Part shown: in pieces, positions 35,592 to 44,494 of the stretch | How the letters are laid out: the number at the start of each line of letters is the position of its first letter | Numbering within the stretch: the first letter of the stretch is position 1 | From: JADJYF01 sp050186725 | GTDB taxonomy: Bacteria > Pseudomonadota > Gammaproteobacteria > Ga0077536 | Reading direction: 5' to 3' | Assembly: GCA_050186725.1 (NCBI GenBank) | Contig: JBFWYG010000011.1 | Span: forward strand, 30,933 to 94,932 | Length of the DNA: 64,000 nt | Position numbers and translations under genes: made by a program | Notes under the pieces: model-generated | The model's input: the letters and a program-made list of their open reading frames with translations, nothing else | Database searches by the model: none | Told to the model about the DNA's origin: nothing

Positions 35592-35769
35592 GGCGGGTTT
35601 CAACCCGCCATTCCATTCCAGAGCGTCAGGTGCGGATGGGACAGACCCCGCATGGGGTCTGTCCCTGCTCACGGTGACGCCGTGCCTGGCCGATTGAAAT
35701 CGGCCCTACAACGGTGCCCTCACCGTGCATCGGAAGCGCTTGCAAGGCGGGGTTCAACCCGCCATTCGA
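35587..35769. repeat. REP cluster with three repeats
   Basis: TGTAGGGCGG...CCGCCATTCC (35587-35613), the GGCCG-type inverse copy GGCCGATTGAAATCGGCC followed by CTACA (35688-35710), and AAGGCGG...CCGCCATTCG (35744-35768) lie in the gap between the CBU_0592-like gene and the convergent hydrolase. The first copy provides the stop of the left gene; the last ends within ten bases of the right gene's stop. Confidence 0.88.
35638..35665. repeat. 28-base palindrome GGGACAGACCCC / GGGGTCTGTCCC
   Basis: Twelve-base arms around GCAT. The same arms occur at 46687-46714 around a GTAC centre. Both are intergenic. It is a different repeat family from the REPs; it could be a stable transcript end. Confidence 0.8.
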
Positions 35770-35770
35770 T

Positions 35771-36949
35771 TCACAAGAGCGACGACACCACGAGATCCGA
35801 CAACACCTGGTAACGCACGAAGTTGTCCGCTTCGTCCATCAGCCCGGTGGTCAGCAGCACCAGCGTGAGATCCCTGGCCGGATCGACCCACAGCAGCGTG
35901 GTGCCGCGGCCGATGCCGCCGAAGGTCTCGGCCGAGTTCAACGCACCGAATGGTCCCGGGGTCGGGCCCTCGCCACGCAGCCAGAAGCCGAGTCCCTGGA
36001 AGGCCGGACAGCTCACCCACTGACGCTCGGCAAACAACCAGCGGTGGATCTCGTTCGGCATGCGGCCGGTGTGATTACGCCGCGCGAGTTCGATCATCGC
36101 CGGCGAGAGGATGCGCTGGCCGTCGAGTTCACCGCCACCACGCAGCATCTCGGCGAAGCGCGCCATGTCGGCCAGGGTGGAGAAGGCGCCGCCGCCCGGC
36201 ACGACCGCGCCGGGCTGGGTCGCATAACCGGTGATGCGCGCCACGTGGCTCGCGACCACGGCCGCGGTCCGCGCGTGGCGCGGCGCGAGCAGGTAGTTGG
36301 CCGGCGCCAGTGGACAGCGCCGTGCCATGAGATCGGGCCGCGGACCGAAGGCCGTGTCGCGCATGCCGAGTGGATCGAGCACGAGTTCACGCACGAGGTC
36401 CTTGAACGGCCGGCCGCTGGCGCGCTGCATGAACAGGCCCAGCACCGAGTGCGCGACCAGTACCGAGTAGGCGACCTGTTCTCCGGGCCGCCCGCTGGCC
36501 GGGCGATCGTAGGTCCAGGCCGCGTATTGCTCGAGGTCGGCGATCACCGCCGGCGGTACGCCGGGCGTGTCGATCGGCAGGCCGCCGGTCTGGGTGAGCA
36601 GGTGAAAGACGTTGATGTGCTGCTTGTCGGCCTGGCCGAAAGCCGGCAGCAGTTCGGCGATGGGCGTGGTGAACTGGAACACGCCGTCCTCGATCAGGCG
36701 CAGGGCGACGGCCGCGGTCAACAGCTTGCTCTGCGACATCAGGTGAAACACCGCGTCCGGCTCGAGCGGCAGTCCCGCGTCGCGATCCGCCCAGCCTTCG
36801 CACAGATCGAGCACCACCTCGCCGTGGCGCGCGACCCGCAGCGCCACCCCGTTGCAGCGTCCGCTCTCGATGTCGCTCGCGACGCGGCGCGTCACGCGCT
36901 CGAGTCGCGCGGCGTCAAAGCCGAGGGCGCGGGGTTCACGGGTCAGCAT
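35771..36949 (-). CDS. Serine hydrolase, beta-lactamase/EstB family
   Basis: 392 residues, class C beta-lactamase-like fold. The nucleophile motif is S72-Q-S-K75 (FHLMSQSKLLTAA). The second motif, usually YxN or YAN, reads YSV (QVAYSVLVAHS). The C-terminal beta-strand FGGIGRGTTLLWVDP replaces KTG. This suits EstB-like esterases more than beta-lactamases. No signal peptide, so cytoplasmic. Start at 36949 (MLTREPRALGFD). Substrate unknown. Confidence 0.85.
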   Translation of the reverse strand: MLTREPRALGFDAARLERVTRRVASDIESGRCNGVALRVARHGEVVLDLCEGWADRDAGLPLEPDAVFHLMSQSKLLTAAVALRLIEDGVFQFTTPIAELLPAFGQADKQHINVFHLLTQTGGLPIDTPGVPPAVIADLEQYAAWTYDRPASGRPGEQVAYSVLVAHSVLGLFMQRASGRPFKDLVRELVLDPLGMRDTAFGPRPDLMARRCPLAPANYLLAPRHARTAAVVASHVARITGYATQPGAVVPGGGAFSTLADMARFAEMLRGGGELDGQRILSPAMIELARRNHTGRMPNEIHRWLFAERQWVSCPAFQGLGFWLRGEGPTPGPFGALNSAETFGGIGRGTTLLWVDPARDLTLVLLTTGLMDEADNFVRYQVLSDLVVSSLL

Positions 36950-37062
36950 GGTGGAGTTCCCGAACGTGGCGTGGCGGGCATTGTATGCCCCGCATGCCAA
37001 TTCCTTCCCGCGCGACGTACACTCCTCAGCATCGCGACGACGACATTCGAGGGGTGTGGACG

Positions 37063-37458
37063 ATGAGCATGAAACCCGCCAAGAACGCGCTGGACATCGG
37101 CGTGCTGGTGAAGGACATCCAGGCCAGCCTGGCCTTCTACGAAGGCGTGCTGGGTCTGAAGAAAGTGCAGGAGATGCCGGTGCCCTTCGGCACCATGCAT
37201 CGCCTGCAGTTCGGCGACAGCTTCGTCAAGCTCATCGATCCGAAGAAGGTGCCGGCGGCGGGTCCGCTCGGCCTCGACCAGGGTCTCGGCTTCCGCTATC
37301 TCACCTTCCAGGTGAGCAACATCGACGAAGTGTGCGCGGCCTGCGCCAAGGCCGGCGCGAAGTTCGACATCGAGAAGACCGAGTTCATGCCGGGCGTGAC
37401 AATCGCCATGGTGCGCGACCCGGACGGCAACGTGGTGGAGTTCGTGCAACGCGCCTGA
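37063..37458 (+). CDS. VOC (glyoxalase/bleomycin resistance) family protein
   Basis: 131 residues forming one vicinal-oxygen-chelate domain: ALDIGVLVKDIQASLAFYEGVLGL at the start and MVRDPDGNVVEFVQRA at the end, with a Glu at the usual last metal position. The first metal His is absent. GAGGGG precedes the ATG. It could be a small metalloenzyme or binding protein; substrate unknown. The next gene follows after four bases. Confidence 0.86.
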   Translation: MSMKPAKNALDIGVLVKDIQASLAFYEGVLGLKKVQEMPVPFGTMHRLQFGDSFVKLIDPKKVPAAGPLGLDQGLGFRYLTFQVSNIDEVCAACAKAGAKFDIEKTEFMPGVTIAMVRDPDGNVVEFVQRA

Positions 37459-37462
37459 GCCC

Positions 37463-37942
37463 ATGGGGCTCGGTGAGTTCGTGCTGGCCCGCGCCCTGCA
37501 CGTGCTGGGCGTGGTGCTGTGGATAGGTGGCGTGGCCTTCGTCACCCTGGTGCTGCTGCCGGGCCTGCGGCAGCACGGCGCGGCCGGCGAGCGCATGGCG
37601 CTGTTCGAGCGCCTCGAGGGCGGCTTCGCGCGGCAGGCGCGCGCCACCACGCTGTTGACCGGACTGTCCGGCCTGTGGCTCGTACATCAGCTTCACGCCT
37701 GGTCGCGCTTCGCCGACGGGCGTTACTGGTGGATGCACGCCATGGTGCTGGTGTGGCTCGTGTTCACCCTCATGCTGTTCGTGCTGGAACCGTGGTTCCT
37801 GCACCGCTGGTTCAACGCGCGCGCCGCGCGTGACCCGCAAGGCACGTTTCGCCTGCTCGAGGGCCTGCATCGTTTCCTGTTGACAGTGAGCCTGGTGACG
37901 GTGGCCGCGGCGGCCGCCGGCAGCCATGGTTGGATGTTCTGA
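37463..37942 (+). CDS. CopD-like four-helix membrane protein
   Basis: 159 residues, four predicted helices. An early His in ARALHVLGVVLWIGGVAFV and further His residues near helix ends (VHQLHAW, GLHRFLLTVSLV) resemble the CopD/DUF2269 group, thought to bind heme or copper. Four bases after the VOC gene, so in the same transcript. No firm function. Confidence 0.7.
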   Translation: MGLGEFVLARALHVLGVVLWIGGVAFVTLVLLPGLRQHGAAGERMALFERLEGGFARQARATTLLTGLSGLWLVHQLHAWSRFADGRYWWMHAMVLVWLVFTLMLFVLEPWFLHRWFNARAARDPQGTFRLLEGLHRFLLTVSLVTVAAAAAGSHGWMF

Positions 37943-38000
37943 CACGCGCACGCCGGCGTCTCACGTCGGCGCGGCACTCGATGACGAGAGGGGGAATCGT

Positions 38001-39653
38001 ATGGTCGGCACGTTGGAGGGGTTTCTGCCCCAGCGCTACTGGGCGTGGGCCGGTTGCATCCTGGTCGCGGCACTGGGCTTCCTGTTCGCGCCGCTGGTCG
38101 AGCAACTGCTGTGGCCGGCGACGGCGGCCGCGGCGCTCGCGCTGGTGGGACTGGTGGACTACAGCCAGCAACGTCAGGCGATCCGTCGCAACTACCCGGT
38201 GCTCGCGCACTTCCGCTTCTTCTTCGAGTACATCCGCCCTGAGATCCGCCAGTACTTCATCGAGGCCGATCGCGAGGAGCTGCCGTTCTCGCGCGCGCAG
38301 CGCTCCGTGGTCTATCAGCGCGCCAAGGGCACCATCGACAAGCGGCCCTTCGGCACCCAGCTCGACGTCTACGAGGCGCACTACGAGTGGATGAACCACT
38401 CCATGGTGCCGAGCGAGATCGCGGACCACGACTTCCGCGTGACGGTCGGCGCGGGCCACTGCGCCAAGCCATACGAGGCGAGCGTGTTCAACATCTCGGC
38501 GATGAGCTTCGGCGCGCTGTCGGCCAACGCCATCCTGGCCTTGAACGAGGGCGCGCGGCGCGGGCGCTTCTACCACGACACCGGCGAGGGTTCCGTGTCG
38601 CGCTATCACCGCGAGCCGGGCGGCGATCTCGTGTGGGAGATTGGCAGCGGCTATTTCGGCTGCCGCGATGCCGAGGGCGGCTTCGACCTGGAGAAGTTCC
38701 GCGCCAACGCCGCCGCCGAGCAGGTCAGGATGATCGAAATCAAGCTGTCGCAGGGCGCCAAGCCCGGTCATGGCGGCGTGCTGCCCGGGCCCAAGGTGAC
38801 GCCTGAGATCGCCGCGGCGCGCGGCGTACCGGTCGGCGTCGACTGCGTGTCGCCGGCGCGGCATTCCGCTTTCGCCACGCCGCTCGCGCTGATGAACTTC
38901 ATCGGCACGCTGCGCGAGGCGTCGGGCGGCAAGCCGGTCGGCATCAAGTTCGCGGTCGGTCATCCGTGGGAATGGTTCGGCATGGCCAAGGCCATGCTCG
39001 CCAGCGGCATCGCGCCCGACTTCATCGTCGTCGACGGCGGCGAGGGCGGCACCGGCGCGGCGCCGCTCGAATTCTCCGACCACGTCGGCGCACCGCTGCG
39101 CGAAGGGCTTCTGCTGGTGCACAACACCCTGGTCGGCATCAACCTGCGCGACAGGATCAAGATCGGCGCTGCCGGCAAGGTGATCACCGCCTTCGACGTG
39201 GCGCGCGCCATGGCGATGGGCGCCGACTGGTGCAACTCGGCGCGCGGCTTCATGTTCGCGGTGGGCTGCCTGCAGTCGCAGACCTGTCATTCCGGCCATT
39301 GCCCGACCGGCGTCGCGACCCAGGATCCGGGGCGCATGCGCGCGCTGGTGGTGAGCGACAAGTCGGAGCGGGCCTTCCAGTATCACCAGAACACGCTGGA
39401 AGTGCTTCGGGAACTGCTGTGCGCGGCTGGCCTGCGCCACCCGCGCGAACTCGGCCCGGAGCACGTCATTCGCCGCGTCTCCTCCACCGAGGTCCGCTCG
39501 CTGGCCGCGCTCCATGAATGGCTGCGCCCCGGTGAACTGCTGGACGGTACGCCCGAGCAGCCGGTCTACAAGGTGTTCTGGGAAGCGTCGCGCGTCGACA
39601 GCTTCGAGGCGCCGCCGAACATCCTCAGCATGCGCACCGGCAAGACACGCTGA
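38001..39653 (+). CDS. Membrane-anchored glutamate-synthase-type FMN/Fe-S protein
   Basis: 550 residues. Two N-terminal helices (about 12-55) are followed by a full GltB/GltS synthase domain: FNISAMSFGALSANAI, PGHGGVLPGPKVTPEIA, FIVVDGGEGGTGAAPLEF and the 3Fe-4S motif C-x5-C-x4-C (GCLQSQTCHSGHC). No glutamine amidotransferase domain and no small subunit lie nearby. The membrane anchor and missing amidotransferase argue against ordinary glutamate synthase. These stand-alone proteins are widely annotated but functionally undefined. Start at 38001, with GAGAGGGGG before it. Confidence 0.86.
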   Translation: MVGTLEGFLPQRYWAWAGCILVAALGFLFAPLVEQLLWPATAAAALALVGLVDYSQQRQAIRRNYPVLAHFRFFFEYIRPEIRQYFIEADREELPFSRAQRSVVYQRAKGTIDKRPFGTQLDVYEAHYEWMNHSMVPSEIADHDFRVTVGAGHCAKPYEASVFNISAMSFGALSANAILALNEGARRGRFYHDTGEGSVSRYHREPGGDLVWEIGSGYFGCRDAEGGFDLEKFRANAAAEQVRMIEIKLSQGAKPGHGGVLPGPKVTPEIAAARGVPVGVDCVSPARHSAFATPLALMNFIGTLREASGGKPVGIKFAVGHPWEWFGMAKAMLASGIAPDFIVVDGGEGGTGAAPLEFSDHVGAPLREGLLLVHNTLVGINLRDRIKIGAAGKVITAFDVARAMAMGADWCNSARGFMFAVGCLQSQTCHSGHCPTGVATQDPGRMRALVVSDKSERAFQYHQNTLEVLRELLCAAGLRHPRELGPEHVIRRVSSTEVRSLAALHEWLRPGELLDGTPEQPVYKVFWEASRVDSFEAPPNILSMRTGKTR

Positions 39654-39665
39654 GCGCGCGGCGGC

Positions 39666-40319
39666 TCAAGCGTCGCCGAGACGCGCCTCCAGCGCGGTGA
39701 GCCGCGCGGTGAGGGCGCGGACCTCCTCTTCCAGCGCCGCGAGGCGCGCGCCCTGGTCGGAGACGCGCGGCGTGCTCGCGGCCGGCGCCGGCAGGCTCGC
39801 CTCGTCCACCGGTCCGCAGAAGAGCTGCACGTAACGTGGTTCACGCGCCCCGGGCGCGCGCGCCAGGCGCTGCACGAAGGGCCCGTCGGGCCGGGTCATG
39901 AGTTCTTCCAGCGCGTTCTCCACCGCCTGCGCGTCGGCGAAGGCATGCATGCGCTGGCAGTGGGCGCGCAGTTCGCCGGGCGTCTGCGGTCCGCGCAGCA
40001 GGAGTTCGCACACGATGGCGGTCTCCCCCGGCCCGAACTTGAGCCCGCCGAACTCGCCGTTCACGAAGCGCTGGCGATAGCGCGTCACGCGTCCGCCGAA
40101 GTTGCCGCGATCGCTGACGAGACGCGCCTTCAACAGCGCATCGACCGTCGCCTGCACCTCGTTGGCGGAGAGCTCCAGCAGCGGCTCGCGATTGCTCTTC
40201 TGGTTGCAGGCCGCGACCAGCGCGTTCAGCGTCAAGGGATACTGGTCCGGCGTGGTCAGCTCCTTCTCGATCAGGCTGCCGATGACGCGCGCCTCGAGGG
40301 CGTTGAAGACGTGCTGCAC
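39666..40319 (-). CDS. yceH: YceH family (UPF0502, DUF480) protein
   Basis: 217 residues. The N-terminal NALEARVIGSLIEKELTTPDQYPLTLN and NQKSNREPLLEL are highly characteristic, forming two winged-helix domains. The C-terminal tail is a short coiled coil (LAALEEEVRALTARLTALEARL). Probably a nucleic-acid-binding or regulatory protein; role not established. It is 10 bases downstream of the crotonase gene on the same strand. Confidence 0.94.
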   Translation of the reverse strand: MQHVFNALEARVIGSLIEKELTTPDQYPLTLNALVAACNQKSNREPLLELSANEVQATVDALLKARLVSDRGNFGGRVTRYRQRFVNGEFGGLKFGPGETAIVCELLLRGPQTPGELRAHCQRMHAFADAQAVENALEELMTRPDGPFVQRLARAPGAREPRYVQLFCGPVDEASLPAPAASTPRVSDQGARLAALEEEVRALTARLTALEARLGDA

Positions 40320-40329
40320 GGCGTCCCGC

Positions 40330-41145
40330 TCAGGCGCCGACGTCGGCGAACACGGCCGCGCGCTTCTGCATCGCAGCGTTGACCGCCTCGACGTTGTTGG
40401 GCGAGCCCAGCAGGGTCAGCTGCAGCGCCTCCTCGAGGGCGAGGCCGGTGCGCGCGTCGGCGCGCCAGGCCTCGTTCAGCAACTTCTTGGACGCGCGGAC
40501 TGCATGGGGCGAACGCGCCGCGATATCCCGCGCCATGGCAAACGCCACCGCGAGCGGCTCCTCGGCCAACTGGGTCACGAGACCGAGCTTCGCCGCCTCG
40601 GCGGCCGACAGCACCCGCCCGGTCAGGGTGAGTTCCTTGGCGACGTCGATGCGCACGAGATCCGGCAGCGTCTGGGTGAGGCCCATGTCCGGCACGAGCC
40701 CGTACTTGATCTCCATCACCGACATGCGCGTGTCCGGCGCGGCGATGCGGATGTCGGCGCCGAGCGCGATCTGGCAGCCACCACCGAAGGCCACGCCGTG
40801 CAGCGCGGCGATCACCGGCACCGGTGCGTACTTCCAGGCGCAGGCGGTGCGCTGCGCGCGGTTGTCCGGCCCGGCGTCCCGCGCCAGCAGGCTGTCCATC
40901 ACCGCGCGCGCGGCATCAGGCGACTTCAGCATCTCCTGCATGATGGAGAAATCGAGGCCGGCGCAGAAACTCGGGCCGTTGCCGGACAGCACCGCGACGC
41001 GAATGCGCGGGTCGGTGTAGAGCGCGCGCGCCGCCTCATTGATCGCGAGGAACATGTCGAGCGTCAGCGAATTGTGCTTGTCGGGGCGATTGAAGCGCAC
41101 GTCGGCGATGCCGTCGGCGACGGAGACGGTGACGAGATCGGTCAT
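40330..41145 (-). CDS. Enoyl-CoA hydratase/isomerase (crotonase) family protein
   Basis: 271 residues. The oxyanion-hole segments AVLSGNGPSFCAGLDFS and GVAFGGGCQIALGADIRIA are present. A Glu occurs in SVMEIKYGLVPDMG at the second catalytic region and Asp one turn later, more like isomerases than hydratases. Acts on acyl-CoAs in fatty-acid turnover. First of a minus-strand group with yceH; the DsbA-like and MDR genes lie upstream. Confidence 0.9.
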   Translation of the reverse strand: MTDLVTVSVADGIADVRFNRPDKHNSLTLDMFLAINEAARALYTDPRIRVAVLSGNGPSFCAGLDFSIMQEMLKSPDAARAVMDSLLARDAGPDNRAQRTACAWKYAPVPVIAALHGVAFGGGCQIALGADIRIAAPDTRMSVMEIKYGLVPDMGLTQTLPDLVRIDVAKELTLTGRVLSAAEAAKLGLVTQLAEEPLAVAFAMARDIAARSPHAVRASKKLLNEAWRADARTGLALEEALQLTLLGSPNNVEAVNAAMQKRAAVFADVGA

Positions 41146-41170
41146 GGCGAGGAAACTCCCGTGGCTGCGT

Positions 41171-41776
41171 TCAGCGCGCGAGGCGCGCGAGCATGAGGTC
41201 GATGCGATCGTTGCCGAAATACATGTCCTCGCCGTCGAGGAACAGGGTCGGCGAGCCGAAACCGCCGCGCGCGACGCACTCCTCGGTGGCGAGGCGCAGG
41301 CGATCCTTGATGTCCTGGCGGGCGATGCCGGCGAAGAACGCTTCGCGGGTGAAGCCCACGCCCTCGGCGATGGGCGCCAGCACCTCGTCCTGCGAGATGT
41401 CGGCGAGGTCGGTCCAGTAACGACGGAACACCTCGCGCGCGTAGGGCACGAGACAGCCGGCTTCCACCGCCAGCCACGCGCCGCGCATGGCCTTCACGCT
41501 GTTGACCGGGAACACGGGCGGCGGAAAGTGGATGGTCACGCCGACGTGGCGCGCCCAGTCCTGCAGGTCCTTGCGCATGTAGGCGGCCTTGAGCGGCACC
41601 GGCGTCTCGCGCGACTGGTAGACGCTGGGATTGACGGTGTTGAAGATGCCGCCGACCAGGATCGGCTTCCACTCGATGACGACATCCAGGTCGCGGGTGC
41701 GCTGCTGCAGGTACTCGAAGGCCAGCCAGGTCCAGGGGCTCGAACAGTCGAAGTAGCACTCGATGCGATGGCTCAT
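41171..41776 (-). CDS. DsbA-family 2-hydroxychromene-2-carboxylate isomerase-like protein
   Basis: 201 residues of thioredoxin/DsbA fold with an inserted helical domain. The active-site region reads YFDCSSPWTWLAF, so a single Cys precedes SSP, as in kappa-class GST/HCCA isomerases rather than CxxC oxidases. The cis-Pro GSPTLFLDG follows near the C-terminus. Likely uses glutathione. Start at 41776 (MSHRIECYFDC). It lies between crotonase and an MDR oxidoreductase on the same strand. Confidence 0.88.
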   Translation of the reverse strand: MSHRIECYFDCSSPWTWLAFEYLQQRTRDLDVVIEWKPILVGGIFNTVNPSVYQSRETPVPLKAAYMRKDLQDWARHVGVTIHFPPPVFPVNSVKAMRGAWLAVEAGCLVPYAREVFRRYWTDLADISQDEVLAPIAEGVGFTREAFFAGIARQDIKDRLRLATEECVARGGFGSPTLFLDGEDMYFGNDRIDLMLARLAR

Positions 41777-41805
41777 GGCATGGGCTCCTTGTGCGTGGCT
41801 CAGCG

Positions 41806-42807
41806 TCACGCGTCGATTTCACATACCACGCGGCCCAGCACCTGGCGCGCGGCGATCATGTCGAGCGCTTCGATCAGCTGATCGAAGCGCAGGCGGGCGT
41901 GCACATGGGGCGTAAGCTTGCCGCTCGCCGACCAGGTCTCCAGCGCGCGGTTCACTCGGCGCCCCCCCTCCGGGTAGACGCGTCCGTATTCGCCGGCGCG
42001 CACGCCGACGATGGCGTATTGCTTGAGCAAGGCGTGGTTGACCGTCGCGTTCGGAATGCGGCCGGCGGCGAAGCCTATCACCAGCACGCGGCCGAACGGC
42101 GCCACGCAGTGCAGCGACTCGTCGAACACGTCGCCGCCCACCGGGTCGAACACCACGTCCGCGCCGCGGCCCTCGGTGAGCGCCTTGACCGCGTCGCGGA
42201 ACGGCCCGTCGGCGTAGTCGATGACCGCCGCCGCGCCGCGCTCGCGCACTAGTTCCAGCTTGTGGCGTCCACCTGCCATGCCGATCACGCGCGCGCCCAT
42301 GGCGCTCGCGAGTTCCACCGCGGCGAGACCGACGCCGCCGGCGGCGCCGTGCACCAGCACGGTTTCGCCGGGGGCGAGCGCGCCGCGCACCACCAGGCCC
42401 ACGTAGGCGGTCTTGTAGCCGATGATGAAGGCCGCGCCGTGGGCGAAGTCGAAGTTGTCCGGCAGGTGCATGCAGTCGTCCGCGCGGGTCACCACCTGCT
42501 CGGCGGCGGCGCCGGCGCGAATGAGGCCCATCACGCGCGAACCGGGCTGCAAGCGCGCCACGCCCGCGCCCACTTCCAGCACTTCGCCGGCGAATTCCGC
42601 GCAGGGCGTGAAGGCCAGCGGCGGCTTGTACTGGTACTTGCCCTGCACCATCAGCATGTCGGGAAAGCCGACCGCGAAGGCGCGTGTGCGCACGCGCACC
42701 TCGCCCGCCGCCAGCGCGGGCGGCGCGGCCGTCTCGACGGTGAGATCGTGATAATCTCCGAACGCGTGACAGCGCCAGGCGCGATAGGGACTCGAGGCGT
42801 CAGTCAT
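41806..42807 (-). CDS. NADPH:quinone oxidoreductase-type MDR protein
   Basis: 333 residues, medium-chain dehydrogenase fold without zinc cysteines. GroES-like domain begins FGDYHDLTVET; the NADPH site is VLVHGAAGGVGLAAVELA, and GYKTAYVGLVVRG and GVRAGEYGR fit the QOR group. Reduces quinones or alpha,beta-unsaturated carbonyls. Divergent from cinA-C by 45 bases. Confidence 0.9.
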   Translation of the reverse strand: MTDASSPYRAWRCHAFGDYHDLTVETAAPPALAAGEVRVRTRAFAVGFPDMLMVQGKYQYKPPLAFTPCAEFAGEVLEVGAGVARLQPGSRVMGLIRAGAAAEQVVTRADDCMHLPDNFDFAHGAAFIIGYKTAYVGLVVRGALAPGETVLVHGAAGGVGLAAVELASAMGARVIGMAGGRHKLELVRERGAAAVIDYADGPFRDAVKALTEGRGADVVFDPVGGDVFDESLHCVAPFGRVLVIGFAAGRIPNATVNHALLKQYAIVGVRAGEYGRVYPEGGRRVNRALETWSASGKLTPHVHARLRFDQLIEALDMIAARQVLGRVVCEIDA

Positions 42808-42852
42808 GGTCGTGCGGCTGTATCCATCGACGAAATCATAAGCGGAATTGCC

Positions 42853-43341
42853 ATGCTCACGTCATCCAGACAGGCGCACGAAGTCGCCGAGATCCTGAAA
42901 GCCCGCAAGGACACCGTGGCGGTCGCCGAGTCCTCGACCGGCGGTCTCATCGCCGCGCACCTGCTGGCGGTGCCCGGCGCCTCGGCCTATTTCATGGGCG
43001 GCTCGATCATCTACACCATGCGGGCGCGACGTGAACTGCTCGGCATCGACAAGGAAACCCTCGAGCGCCAGACCCCGCTCACGGAGAGCTACGTCACGCT
43101 GTGCGGCGAGCGCATGCGCGAGCGGCTCGGCGCGACCTGGGGCATCGCCGAGCTCGGCGCCACCGGTCCGGCCGGCACGCCCTACGGCCATCCGCCCGGC
43201 ATCTGCGTGCTGGCGGTGGTGGGCCCGGTGACCCTCACGCGACGCCTCGAGACCGGCAGTCCGGATCGCGAGGGCAACATGGACATCTTCACCCGCGCGG
43301 CGCTGGACCTGCTGCACGAAGCGCTCGACCAGTGCGCTTGA
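42853..43341 (+). CDS. pncC: CinA C-terminal domain protein, nicotinamide-nucleotide amidase
   Basis: 162 residues, only the CinA C-terminal domain (AESSTGGLIAAHLLAVPGAS, YFMGGSIIYT, ELGATGPAGTPYGHPPG). Stand-alone members deamidate nicotinamide mononucleotide in pyridine-nucleotide recycling (PncC/YgaD). The internal TGPAG loop is conserved. Eleven bases before tpm. Confidence 0.9.
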   Translation: MLTSSRQAHEVAEILKARKDTVAVAESSTGGLIAAHLLAVPGASAYFMGGSIIYTMRARRELLGIDKETLERQTPLTESYVTLCGERMRERLGATWGIAELGATGPAGTPYGHPPGICVLAVVGPVTLTRRLETGSPDREGNMDIFTRAALDLLHEALDQCA

Positions 43342-43351
43342 GGCGCGCGGC

Positions 43352-43981
43352 GTGGAAGCGAACTTCTGGCAACAGCGCTGGGCGAGCAACCAGATAGGCT
43401 TTCACGAGGCCGAGCATCATCCGCAGTTGCGCGCTCACTGGCCCACGCTCGGCGTGACGGGCGGGCAGGTGCTCGTGCCGCTGTGCGGCAAATCCCTCGA
43501 CATGGTGTGGCTGCGCGAGCGTGGTCACGAAGTGCTGGGCGTGGAACTGTCGGACATCGCGGTGCGCGCGTTCTTCGCCGAGCGCGGCCTGACGCCCACC
43601 GTCATGCGTCGCGACGGCTACGAAGTGTTCGCGGCCGACGGCTATACCCTGCTGTGCGGCGACTTCTTTGCGCTGACCACCGCCGCGCTCGGCGTATTCG
43701 CCGCGATCTACGACCGCGCGGCCCTGATCGCCCTGCCCCCCGACATGCGGCGCGCCTACGCCGCGACCCTCACCCGCCTGGCGGCACCCGGCACGCCCAT
43801 GCTGACCATCACCGTCGAATACGACACCAGCGTGCTGACGCCCCCGCCGTTCACGGTCATGGGTGCAGAAGTACAGAGCCTGTACGCAGATGCCTGGCAG
43901 ATTGAGGATCGCGGGCGGGTTGCCGCGCAGGTCAAGGGTCAGCCGGGCATCGAAGGCGTGTACGTGCTGCAGCGGGCATGA
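43352..43981 (+). CDS. tpm: Thiopurine S-methyltransferase
   Basis: 209 residues. Opening WQQRWASNQIGFHEAEHHPQL is diagnostic of bacterial TPMT. SAM motif VLVPLCGKSLDMVWLRERGHEVLGVELS is intact, as is FAAIYDRAALIALPP. The enzyme methylates thiopurines and, in bacteria, tellurium and selenium oxyanions. The start is GTG at 43352. The tandem REP array begins nine bases after the stop. Confidence 0.94.
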   Translation: MEANFWQQRWASNQIGFHEAEHHPQLRAHWPTLGVTGGQVLVPLCGKSLDMVWLRERGHEVLGVELSDIAVRAFFAERGLTPTVMRRDGYEVFAADGYTLLCGDFFALTTAALGVFAAIYDRAALIALPPDMRRAYAATLTRLAAPGTPMLTITVEYDTSVLTPPPFTVMGAEVQSLYADAWQIEDRGRVAAQVKGQPGIEGVYVLQRA

Positions 43982-43989
43982 CCCGCTCC

Positions 43990-44494
43990 TGTGGGGCGGG
44001 TTTCAACCCGCCGTGCACGGCGCCTGACCCTTCACGCCCTGCATGGCCGATTGAAATCGGCCCTACAGCGGCGTCTTTCGCGGGGCGGGTGTCAACCCAT
44101 CAGGCATTGCGCTCTCATCCGCAATGCCTCCTGTAGGGCGGGGTTCAACCCGCCATGCACGGCGCCTGACCCGTCACGCCCTGCATGGCCGATTGAAATC
44201 GGCCCTACAGCGGCGTCTTTCGCGGGGCGGGTGTCAACCCTTCATGCGTTGCGATCTGATGCGCAATGCCTCCTGTATGGCGGGTTTCAACCCGCCATGC
44301 ACCGCGCTCGACCCGTCACGCCCTGCATGGCCGATTGAAATCGGCCCTACAACGGCGTCTTTCGCGGGGCGGGTGTCAACCCTTCAGGCATTGCGATCTC
44401 ATCCGCAATGCCTCCTGTAGGGCGGGTTTCAACCCGCCATGCACGGCGCCTGACCCGTCACGTCCTGCACGGCCGATTGAAATCGGCCCTACAC
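43990..44494. repeat. Tandem array of 142-bp units carrying REPs (3 full + 1 partial)
   Basis: Units start at 43990, 44132, 44274 and 44416 with exact 142-base spacing; the last stops after 79 bases. Each holds a GGCGG-type REP, a GGCCG-type REP in inverse order (BIME-like), a worn GGCGGGTGTCAACCC copy and an AGGCATTGCG...CGCAATGCCT hairpin. Differences between units are scattered single bases. It fills the 508-base gap between tpm and the RAYT gene, whose stop lies inside the last REP. Confidence 0.93.

Noticed and set aside
35771..36949. Beta-lactamase resistance gene
   Set aside because: SxxK is present, but the YxN and KTG motifs are changed and there is no signal peptide, so an EstB-like esterase is more likely.
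43990..44494. Possible CRISPR array
   Set aside because: The period is 142 bases, units are nearly identical throughout and contain palindromes. There are no unique spacers and no cas genes.
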